Shown here one piece after another: positions 14,867 to 22,100 of a stretch of 25,783 bases of DNA. The stretch covers positions 1-25,783 of the forward strand of contig DGTR01000032.1 of NCBI GenBank assembly GCA_002394395.1, read 5' to 3'. Within the stretch, counting starts at the first letter, position 1, and each line of letters starts with the position of its first letter. Below the pieces are notes generated by a model that saw only the letters and a program-made list of their open reading frames with translations, was not told the DNA's origin and searched no databases. Source of the DNA: Bacteroidales bacterium UBA4331 (lineage in GTDB: Bacteria > Bacteroidota > Bacteroidia > Bacteroidales > Paludibacteraceae). A program made the position numbers and the translations under genes.

Positions 14867-14896
14867 GGGGTCCCCGAGGATTTCTAATCCTTGGGG
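14867..14896 (-). promoter_or_regulatory. Hairpins in the nqr 5' leader
   Basis: CCCCGAGGATT (14872-14882) pairs with AATCCTTGGGG (14886-14896) around 3 nt, with one mismatch. It overlaps a competing short pairing GGGG-T-CCCC (14867-14875). Two smaller stems (CCGTTTTAACGG and CCCGC/GCGGG) lie nearer the transcription start. The leader is about 150 nt and could control the operon, but no known riboswitch was recognised. Confidence 0.4.
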
Positions 14897-14977
14897 AGAG
14901 CGGAGCACATCTGAGTAATTACCGTTAAAACGGAGTTTTATCGCATTACGAAGATAGTGCCCGCGACAAATGCGGGT

Positions 14978-15009
14978 GCAAAGTTACACAAAAAAAATGA
15001 CATACACAA
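14978..15009 (-). promoter_or_regulatory. Promoter of the nqr operon
   Basis: On the minus strand TTG (15009-15007), 20 nt, TAACTTTGC (14986-14978). The -33 region overlaps an inverted repeat, CATACAC with GTGTATG separated by 4 nt (15001-15018), which could be a repressor or activator site. Confidence 0.8.
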
Positions 15010-15081
15010 GAGTGTATGCCACTTTTCGAAAAATTTTGCAATTTTGCGCATTCTACTTTGCAGATTACGCGTGCTGCTCGT

Positions 15082-15117
15082 CTACCCATTTACCGCCCTC
15101 ACGAAGTTCGGGAACTG
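15082..15117 (-). pseudogene. Fragment of the 3' end of the 129-residue gene
   Basis: The minus strand reads QFPNFVRAVNG and stops. A stretch of 25-26 nt (15092-15117) matches 16578-16603, inside the end of the gene at 16548-16937, with one mismatch. No other part of that gene is present, so this is another gene-tail fragment. Confidence 0.5.
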
Positions 15118-15134
15118 AGACGGGTGCTTCTGTT

Positions 15135-15174
15135 TATAGCATAAATCTGTGGAAATTCACCAAAATATGCTATA
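15135..15174. promoter_or_regulatory. Operator-like element 1 upstream of the ATPase gene
   Basis: TATAGCATA (15135-15143) and TATGCTATA (15166-15174) are perfect inverted 9-mers. The 26-nt core 15148-15173 (TGTGG, 5 nt, CAC, then AAAATATGCTAT) recurs at 15264-15289 with 21 of 26 positions identical. Confidence 0.55.
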
Positions 15175-15220
15175 AAATGACATTTTTTGCGAACAAAGGA
15201 AGTATTTTTTGCTTAAAATA

Positions 15221-15254
15221 TTTGCTCAATTCAAATTTTTGTTGTAATTTTGCA
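15221..15254 (+). promoter_or_regulatory. Promoter of the AAA/DUF4143 ATPase
   Basis: TTTG (15221-15224), 20 nt, TAATTTTGC (15245-15253). Transcription would start near 15259, between the two operator-like elements. Confidence 0.75.
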
Positions 15255-15263
15255 GCGTAAAAA

Positions 15264-15289
15264 TGTGGCATGCCACAAAAATATGCTAT
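15264..15289. promoter_or_regulatory. Operator-like element 2 at the transcription start
   Basis: This second copy of the 26-nt element contains a perfect 12-nt palindrome, GTGGCATGCCAC (15265-15276), followed by AAAATATGCTAT. It lies directly after the predicted transcription start and before the start codon, where bound protein would block transcription or an RNA hairpin could form. Confidence 0.55.
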
Positions 15290-15294
15290 TAAGT

Positions 15295-16551
15295 ATGGAA
15301 TTTAATCGAGATTTGTACCTTAAGAAGCTTATCAGCGCCAGCAAAAATGACATGATCAAAATCGTCACCGGTATCCGTCGGTGCGGCAAGTCGTATCTGC
15401 TATTTGAAATCTTCCGTAACTATCTGTTATCGCAGGGAGTGAAAGAAGATCATATCATTGGCTTAGCGATGGATGATATAAGCAATAAGTCATTGCGTGA
15501 CCCGGATAAGTTGTTGGAATATATTGATAGCCATCTTATCCATGACGGGCAGACAAGCTATGTCATATTGGATGAGGTTCAGATGGTAGATGATTTTGTG
15601 GGCGTACTACTGAGTATGACCCATAAGCGGGATGTACAGACATACGTATCGGGCAGTAACAGTAAGTTCCTGAGCAAGGATGTAGTAACCGAGTTTCGCG
15701 GACGCGGATGGGAGATTAGGGTTCGTCCGTTGAGTTTTGCGGAATACTACGAGGGTGTGGGAGGAGAAAAAGCAGAAGCACTGAATGACTACTACACGTT
15801 TGGTGGTCTGCCTGCTGTAGCCAAGATGGAAACACCGGAGGAGAAAGAAGCTTATCTGAAAGATGTCTATCGGACAATTTATCTAAGGGATATCATTGAG
15901 CGTAACCACCTGCAGAACGAGGAGGGATTGGAGGAGATCTTCCGCGTGTTGGCATCATCGATGGGAACGGCTGTTAATCCGACGAAGATAGCCAATACAT
16001 TCAAGTCCGCAGCCCAGATCAAGATAGGTGTGAATACGATAACCAAATATATCGAGCATTTGAAGGATGCGTTTTTAGTGAGCGAAGCATTGCGGTACGA
16101 CATCAAAGGTCGCAGGTACATCGGAGCTGATAGTAAGTACTATTTTGAAGATCCGGGTATCCGAAATGCCATCTTGGGTTTCCGTCAGATAGAATTCAGC
16201 CACATGATGGAGAACGTACTATATAATGAGTTATGTGCGCGCGGGTACAGCGTAGATGTGGGGTTGGTAGAGATTTGGGAACGAAACAAAGAAGGAAAGA
16301 CAGTTCGCATCAAAGTAGAGGTGGATTATGTAGTTAACCGGGGTTCTCAGCGCATTTATATCCAATCGGCATACATGCTTCCGGACAAAGAGAAATCCGA
16401 CCAAGAGCAACGGCCTCTGACGCACATCAGCGATAATTTCCGCAAGGTCATCATATCGGGGGATTACACAAGAGGTTTCTACAACGATGAGGGTGTTTAT
16501 CGGATTGGAGTATTTAATTTCCTGCTAGATAGAGACTGTTTGAATAACTAA
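15295..16551 (+). CDS. AAA-family ATPase with DUF4143 domain
   Basis: The 418-residue protein has an N-terminal AAA_14 ATPase (Walker A GIRRCGKS at 26-33; Walker B VILDEVQ at about 90-96; a YVSGSNSKFLS sensor-like block) and a C-terminal DUF4143 region from about 195, with the family's EVDYVV nuclease-like segment near 340. Proteins of this kind are common and often present in several copies in Bacteroidales; their function is unknown, and the C-terminus resembles restriction-type nucleases. The start MEFNRDLYLKKLI is the conserved beginning; ATGs at 15250 and 15283 are less likely, the first lying inside the promoter. Its stop overlaps that of the convergent gene. The two 26-nt elements suggest a dedicated or autogenous repressor. 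Confidence 0.88.
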   Translation: MEFNRDLYLKKLISASKNDMIKIVTGIRRCGKSYLLFEIFRNYLLSQGVKEDHIIGLAMDDISNKSLRDPDKLLEYIDSHLIHDGQTSYVILDEVQMVDDFVGVLLSMTHKRDVQTYVSGSNSKFLSKDVVTEFRGRGWEIRVRPLSFAEYYEGVGGEKAEALNDYYTFGGLPAVAKMETPEEKEAYLKDVYRTIYLRDIIERNHLQNEEGLEEIFRVLASSMGTAVNPTKIANTFKSAAQIKIGVNTITKYIEHLKDAFLVSEALRYDIKGRRYIGADSKYYFEDPGIRNAILGFRQIEFSHMMENVLYNELCARGYSVDVGLVEIWERNKEGKTVRIKVEVDYVVNRGSQRIYIQSAYMLPDKEKSDQEQRPLTHISDNFRKVIISGDYTRGFYNDEGVYRIGVFNFLLDRDCLNN

Positions 16552-16937
16552 CCCTCCTCTCTCTTTTCGCTTGCTAACACCGCCCTCACGAAGTTTGGGA
16601 ACTGCTTGCAGGGCTCGTCGGTCGTGAGTTGGGCGCGCCAAAGATGGTAAAGTTCCATGAAACGAGGATGGGTCTTGTCCTTGTAGATCAAAGGCGCCTC
16701 GCGGCAGGCTTCGCGCCATCGGCTACGCTGAACCGTCTCGTTGGGTGTCAATGGGTTCTTTCCCATGTCACGACGCTCCTGCGAGTAGATCTCCTTCGGA
16801 CCCAAACCGACCACTTCGCCGGTCAGCGGATCCTTGACCTTTTTGCGGCGGGTAACACAAAGACGTTTTTGATTCTTCTTTTTACTTAATGCGCCGTTGA
16901 ATTGTTCGAACTCAGCGGCAGGTACATAAATAGCCAT
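16548..16937 (-). CDS. Unknown 129-residue protein in a mobile-element context
   Basis: It starts MAIYVPAAEFEQFNGALSKK. A basic patch (KRLCVTRRKKVKDP) is followed by a tryptophan-rich helical half (QRSRWREACREAPLIY, then ELYHLWRAQL and KQFPNFVRAVLAS). No family is recognised. It lies downstream of the DUF3987-type gene in the same orientation, about 190 bp away, with a striking inverted repeat in the gap. No promoter matching the consensus was found between them, so it may be co-transcribed. It converges on the ATPase gene with overlapping stops. A short copy of its 3' end sits at 15082-15117. The length and basic nature recall the 118-residue protein at 8033-8389. Confidence 0.7.
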   Translation of the reverse strand: MAIYVPAAEFEQFNGALSKKKNQKRLCVTRRKKVKDPLTGEVVGLGPKEIYSQERRDMGKNPLTPNETVQRSRWREACREAPLIYKDKTHPRFMELYHLWRAQLTTDEPCKQFPNFVRAVLASEKREEG

Positions 16938-16971
16938 AATTAGTTTCCTTTCTATTAATAATTTTTTGACT

Positions 16972-17034
16972 TGGCATAAGTGGCATAAATGGCATAAATT
17001 AGTAATTTTCTGCCACTTCTGCCATTTCTGCCAT
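16972..17034. repeat. Inverted repeat built of triple 9-nt repeats
   Basis: TGGCATAAG, TGGCATAAA, TGGCATAAA on the left are mirrored by CTGCCACTT, CTGCCATTT, CTGCCATGT on the right, around ATTAGTAATTTT. Each TGGCA faces a TGCCA. It lies 35 bp upstream of the 129-residue gene and would form a long imperfect hairpin in its leader. Confidence 0.7.
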
Positions 17035-17130
17035 GTTAAATTTTTATTGATTCGCGCTTGATTGCGCCTAAAATCGTTAGTTGTTCTTGTATATTCTTAG
17101 TAATTCGTTATAGATTCTCGGGGGTATGTC

Positions 17131-18465
17131 CTATGCGGATGCGAGGTTCTTCCTATAGTGACCTTGTCTGATCTTCACGACAACGCCTTCTTCTACCCAT
17201 TTATCATTCCATCTACCGGCAGTTCGAATAGGTACTCCTTGAGACTTCGCTTCCTCCAAAAGTGTCTTTGTCTCAAACTCTTCCGGCAATAAACTCAGCA
17301 ACATCTGACGTTGATCCAAAGGTTGTACTTTCGGTACACTCACTTCCTCTGCACCCTTGATCATCCGGTACGCCGCCGCCATGTGCAGAATCAGCTTATT
17401 CCCGATCATCTCCGCCGTCTGATAATCCACATCCGAGCAAACGAAAGCGTCGTTTATTTTGCCGAATGTCATTCGGCTGTCTGTATGTTCATTCTCCTGC
17501 ATTGTATGCGGGCTTTTTAGTTCGTCTCCTTCTCCGCGTATTAGCGCGGAGTGTCTCATCGCCGTAAGTATCATCGCGATGCGCTCGATATGCACCGCCA
17601 TACGCAGCACGACGGAGTGGAAATTCACGCCTAATAACTGCATCAATGCCGGATAAGCCGTTTCTAAATGTTGTCCGAGGCGGGTGCGTTGCTCGCTTGT
17701 AAGCGAAAACTCCATCGGACGGCTCTTATAGAGCGCTTGGCAGAGGTCGAAGAGCTGTTGGGCTGCAGTACCCATGACACCGTTCGAACCGCTTGCGGGC
17801 TCGACATAACGGCTGGAGAAGGCTTGTTGGTCATTCACAATGAGTGTCAAGAGACGCGAGAAATAACCGTTCTCGATAGATGGTACTAGCGCTTTGTACT
17901 GACTGAACGTACCGGTTAGGAGTACGGATAACTGCGGGCACGCGATAGATGAACTATTGTTCGCGCGGTTGCGGGTGATGGGCTCGTGCTCCGCAGCTTT
18001 GCGGAGGGCGGTGTTGTAGTTCGTCACGGTTGAACGCCACACGTCGGTAATAACCGATCCTTCGCTCTCGTGGATGTACCCGCGACCGTTCTGCCGCTCT
18101 AACTGCTTGTAGAATCCAGGGTAAGACGAGTCGCCGGCGATGACGAGCGGCGCCGCTTCGTGTACTTTGCTGACAAGTTCCAAGGCAAGGTTCGCGATGC
18201 CTTTTCCGCAAGCTGCAGAGCCGACGATAAAGCATTGCAGCGAAGGGTAGTACTTCTTGCCCGTCAGTCCGTAGCGGAAATAGAGGTTCGGCATGCAGCT
18301 TCCCGCCGCAGTAAGCAGCGAGAGTAACAACATATCCCGCTCGGCATCACTCTGCGCAAGCGACATAATGGGTTGAATCATTGCCGGCAAGTTCTCCGGC
18401 TCAATGTGTTTCGCGATGTGCAGATCCTGATCCGCTTCCATCGCAGGTTGTAAGTTTTGAATCAT
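17131..18465 (-). CDS. DUF3987-type P-loop ATPase
   Basis: The protein has 444 residues. The stretch LPAMIQPIMSLAQSDAERDM, followed by a CMPN-type segment and a P-loop GSAACGKG at 82-89, is characteristic of DUF3987 proteins of Bacteroidales mobile elements. In those elements the domain often follows a primase. Here no primase or zinc-binding domain precedes it, so it is a stand-alone ATPase/helicase-like module. The last 70 residues (LPEEFETKTLLEEAKSQGV through the C-terminus) resemble a winged-helix. Its role is probably in replication of an element, by family context. It could be a remnant: no integrase, mobilisation gene or primase is nearby. The start at 18465 is the first ATG; Met-9 is an alternative. 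No consensus promoter was found upstream. Confidence 0.75.
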   Translation of the reverse strand: MIQNLQPAMEADQDLHIAKHIEPENLPAMIQPIMSLAQSDAERDMLLLSLLTAAGSCMPNLYFRYGLTGKKYYPSLQCFIVGSAACGKGIANLALELVSKVHEAAPLVIAGDSSYPGFYKQLERQNGRGYIHESEGSVITDVWRSTVTNYNTALRKAAEHEPITRNRANNSSSIACPQLSVLLTGTFSQYKALVPSIENGYFSRLLTLIVNDQQAFSSRYVEPASGSNGVMGTAAQQLFDLCQALYKSRPMEFSLTSEQRTRLGQHLETAYPALMQLLGVNFHSVVLRMAVHIERIAMILTAMRHSALIRGEGDELKSPHTMQENEHTDSRMTFGKINDAFVCSDVDYQTAEMIGNKLILHMAAAYRMIKGAEEVSVPKVQPLDQRQMLLSLLPEEFETKTLLEEAKSQGVPIRTAGRWNDKWVEEGVVVKIRQGHYRKNLASA

Positions 18466-18491
18466 ACTAATAAAGGTTTTTAATGGGTTAA

Positions 18492-18527
18492 ACTAGGAGA
18501 CTAGGATACTAGGACACTAGGACACTA
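18492..18527. repeat. 8-nt tandem repeat (ACTAGGAC type)
   Basis: ACTAGGAG, ACTAGGAT, ACTAGGAC, ACTAGGAC and ACTAG follow each other, 27 bp upstream of the DUF3987-type start. It is the 8-nt member of the short tandem repeat class in this window. Confidence 0.7.
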
Positions 18528-18750
18528 GCAAGGATGCCTCTCTATATATAGGGAATATAGCCCGAGCTATACAGGTAAATGCAGCATTTCCGTTTTACGG
18601 CTACCTCCAAAACTCGCGACATTTAGATGCTACCTATGCCGCTGATAATCAGCATATTACAAAAAGCTATGAAAATGCTGTCGCGTTTTTATTTGTACGT
18701 GTCAACGATGTGCCGATTTTTGTCCAAACTTGCATAATCCAGTCCATTTT
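18528..18750. other. Intergenic stretch without a recognised gene
   Basis: No convincing frame is present. Visible structure is limited to a 13-nt palindrome (GCTGATAATCAGC near 18642-18654) and AT-rich sequence on its right side. Confidence 0.4.
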
Positions 18751-18793
18751 TGCAAATAAATTTGCATATTTCAGAAAAAAGTAGTACCTTTGC
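18751..18793 (+). promoter_or_regulatory. Promoter with overlapping palindrome, giant surface-protein gene
   Basis: TTTG (18761-18764), 20 nt, TACCTTTGC (18785-18793). The -33 box lies in the inverted repeat TGCAAAT-AA-ATTTGCA (18751-18766). The same palindrome-plus-promoter block recurs at 25174-25216, suggesting common control of the two surface-protein genes. Confidence 0.8.
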
Positions 18794-19134
18794 AGCGAAA
18801 AATGTAACCGCTGGCACCGGCAGCGTAAAAAAGCGGTGAGAAATATATAAGATAAGACATATAGGCGCAAGCGTGCGCCAAAGAAAAGCGTAATAAGCCG
18901 AAAAGCTTGATTCTTCAGAACTTCGACACTTCTACAAGAATCTGACCGTAAGGTCACTATTAATCCAAGTACGGTTTATGCACGCTCACGTTGATAGCGT
19001 GAGTTTTCCGTGTATAAATTTGGATTAATAGGGTAGTCGAAGACCTTGAAGAATCAAATTGAAGCAAGCGAAAGCCCGCGCTTTCTTCGTATGTCGATGA
19101 GCGAAACACATATTCATTAAATAATCACACGTGT
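18794..19134 (+). promoter_or_regulatory. Long structured 5' leader of the giant gene
   Basis: About 335 nt separate the predicted transcription start from the ATG. The first 60 nt (AAATGTAACC, a small hairpin, then AGCGTAAAAAAGCGGTGAG) are nearly identical to the leader at 25217-25439. A GGCGC/GCGCC hairpin follows near 18864-18879, then the large folded element 18907-19057, then GAAAGC-CCGC-GCTTTC near 19070-19085. A short upstream frame MSMSETHIH precedes the gene. Confidence 0.6.
18907..19057 (+). ncRNA. Candidate structured leader RNA, three-way junction
   Basis: Stem P1 is TTGATTCTTCA (18907-18917) with TGAAGAATCAA (19047-19057), then, after an internal loop, CTTCGAC (18921-18927) with GTCGAAG (19036-19042). 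Inside are a hairpin TGACC-GTAA-GGTCA (18943-18956) with a GNRA loop, and a 12-bp stem CTATTAATCCAA (18957-18968) with TTGGATTAATAG (19020-19031). The latter is capped by CACGCT (18981-18986) with AGCGTG (18996-19001). All listed pairs are perfect. It is co-directional with the giant gene and downstream of its promoter. No known riboswitch was recognised. Confidence 0.65.
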
Positions 19135-22100
19135 ATGAAAAAACATCTATTCTTCGCATTGGCGCTACTATTCGCGGTAGCTATGCAAGCACAGACGTAC
19201 TGGAACGGTACAAGTAACAAAACCTTCAGCGGTTCTGGTACACAGACCGATCCGTATTTGATTGGTACGCCGGAACAGTTAGCCGGTCTGGCTGAACGCA
19301 CGAACGTGGACAAGGAGGATTTCGCCGGTCAGTACATCAAACTGACGGCGGATATCTATTTGACCAATTTCAACGACTCGGACACGGCGGCTTGGAAAGA
19401 GTGGGAACCGATTGCACATTCGCTGATGCAGTGGAATGTAGGTACGGACAACGGTTATTTCCGCGGTCATTTCGACGGCGACGGTCATACCGTTTATAAC
19501 TTGTACTACGGCGCAGGTATGAATTGGGCGGATGATTGGAATCCCAATGATTTCGACATTGATCTCAGCGCGTATGATTTCTCTGTAGTAAACAAGGCTT
19601 TGTTCGTCAATCTGGATGGCGGTACGATCGAGAACCTGAATATCGCCAATGCGAAGATGGCCGGTGTTAACCAAGCCCTGTTGGTACTGAATGCAGAGGC
19701 CAATTCGGTCATCCGTAACTGTCACGTAGAAGGAGAACTTCGCGGTACGCAGAGCAGTTGTAACGGCCTTGCTCATACGAATAAAGGTCTGATCGAGAAC
19801 TGTTCGGCAACGGTGAACACGAACCTGCAAGGCGGGGGCGCTTTTGTGGGGACGAATGACTCAACCGGTGTGATCCGTAACTGTACGAGTGCAGGCTTTA
19901 TGCGCTGCACAATGAGCGACGGAAGCGGCTTCGTATCCGTTAATAACGGTTTGATCGAGAAATGTACGGCAAACGTGCATGTTCAAGCACTCGGTGGTCC
20001 TGACGCGCAGACGAATGCAGTAGGCGGTCACACGTTCCGTTACCGCAGCGGTGCAGGTTTCGTAGGTACGAACACGGGTCTTATCCGCGAGTGCGCAGCA
20101 TTGGGTAATGTGGACGGCGAAGGAGCAACAGGCAACTATATCTGGTACAGCGGTATTGCCGGATTTGCCTACCGCAACTGGGGTGGTCGTATCGAGTCAA
20201 GTTACTGCACGGGTACGCTACGCAACGTGAGTGATTCGACGGGTGTCGGCGGTAATCCCCAGATTGCCCATTTCTGTTACGACAACGGTTATAACGCAGC
20301 CCATTATAGTGACGACATGGCGCGCGGTGATATATGGAACTGCTATGCAACGAGTACTATCGTTTATCACAATGCAGAGGAGTATCTGCTGAGTATCCAT
20401 GCGTTTACGGGTTCGTTCCACGATTACGGCGGCTTCGATGCGTGGATGATGGAACCCTCGACGCACTACGGTTGCTATTTCCCCAACGAGAGCCTGCCGA
20501 CGGTAAGCACACAGGCTTCAACGGCGTGGAACGGTACAGGAAAGCCGTTGGCGCAGATGAAGACACAGGCTTTTGTGGATACGCTGAACATGTTAGCTTC
20601 TTTACTGGGCACGAGTCAATGGGAGTTGCGTGACTGTCTGCCTCGTCCGACGGGTGTGTATCTGACCGATGCCACGGTGTTCTTCGCCGGTGGTGACGGT
20701 ACGAAAGCCAATCCGTATCTGATTAGCAATAAGCAGGAGTTGGAAAACTTGCGTTGGTTGGTTCAACAAGGCATGACTTTCAAGGGTAAGTATATTCGTC
20801 AGACGGATGACATTGCGCTGAATGCTCCCCGTTCCGAATGGGGTATTACGGCTCCGAAACAATGGATACCGATCGGTTCACCGAACAGCCATCCGTGGTA
20901 TTCCAATGCGAATCCTATGGAGTTTGACGGCGTGTATGACGGTGGGTTCCATGAGGTTAAGAATATGTATATCAGCAATCTGCTCCGTCAGCAAGGATTG
21001 TTCGGTCGTGTGAACCGGGGCGCACAGTTGCGAAACTTGGGTGTAACCGACGCCTATATCCGTGCCGCAGGGGACATCGGCATCCTGGCAGGTAAGATAG
21101 AAAACGAGCCTATTGTGATTCAGTGTTGGACTTCGGGTGATATTGCTACGCAGGGTCAAGAAGCATGGAACTTAGGCGCGATATTGGGCAATCAACCCGG
21201 GGAGAGTTTTATACTCAACTGCTCTTCGTCGGCTAAACTCACCGGTGGTAATTCGCGTATCAGCGCGTACGTGGACGCTGTATATGGAGGTTTCAACTCT
21301 TGGGGACAAGATACCTTGGTCAACTTCCTCTTTACCGGTTGTATGAATGATGGCAATGACGGTTCTTTCGGTCGTTTCCAATACCGCGAGAACTTCTTTG
21401 CCGACAAAGAGAAAGCTAAAGTAGAACATTTGGGTGACGGTATGATCGGTGTCGCCAACAGTACCGAATGGACACAATCAAAGGAGTTGGTCAATATCTA
21501 TAACTACTCCGTGACACGTTGGAACGAACGGCATGCCGGTAATGATGACCTGCAACTGCACTACTGGGAATGGCGCGAGAACGATTACCCGCGTGTAGCG
21601 GCAGACGCTAACTGGAAACCGGATGTGAAGATTAACTTTGAGAGCAACGGTGGTACGCACGTGACACCTAAATATATTTACGCGGGCGTGAAACTGCTGC
21701 CACCACAACGTCCGCTGCGTGACGGTTACATCTTCGCAGGTTGGTACAAAGATGCCGGACTGACGCAGTTCTTCGATTGGAAGACCGAGCGTCCGGCTGC
21801 TAATATCACGCTCTATGCCCGTTGGATAGAGGACAAACGCTGGGAGATAGATATCACCCCCTTCCAAAATGAGTTTACGAATGAATACCATATTCAGAAT
21901 GCCGCCCAACTCCGCGGATTGGCGGCTATGCAGAATGGTCTATGGGATTGGGGCGGAAGAATTGATGATTGCAACGGTACGTCGCCTAAATTAGTCTATC
22001 CGTCGGCTCCTCTTTCGCAGATCTTGGTGCCCGTTAGTTTTGAAGGAAAAACTATCGTATTGGACAACGATATTGTGCTGTGCGATACGACTGACTGGCA

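Noticed and set aside
9106..14887. Long plus-strand frames opposite nqrF, nqrD, nqrC, nqrB and nqrA (for example 9106-10320 and 13694-14887)
   Set aside because: All lie opposite confident nqr genes and their translations show no family features; they are shadows of codon bias.
14970..15260. A 96-codon plus-strand frame between nqrA and the ATPase
   Set aside because: It crosses promoters on both strands, a gene-tail fragment and the operator-like element; its translation is low in complexity and lacks family features.
15250..15282. An earlier ATG for the DUF4143 ATPase
   Set aside because: It lies inside the -7 box of the promoter and cannot be in the transcript.
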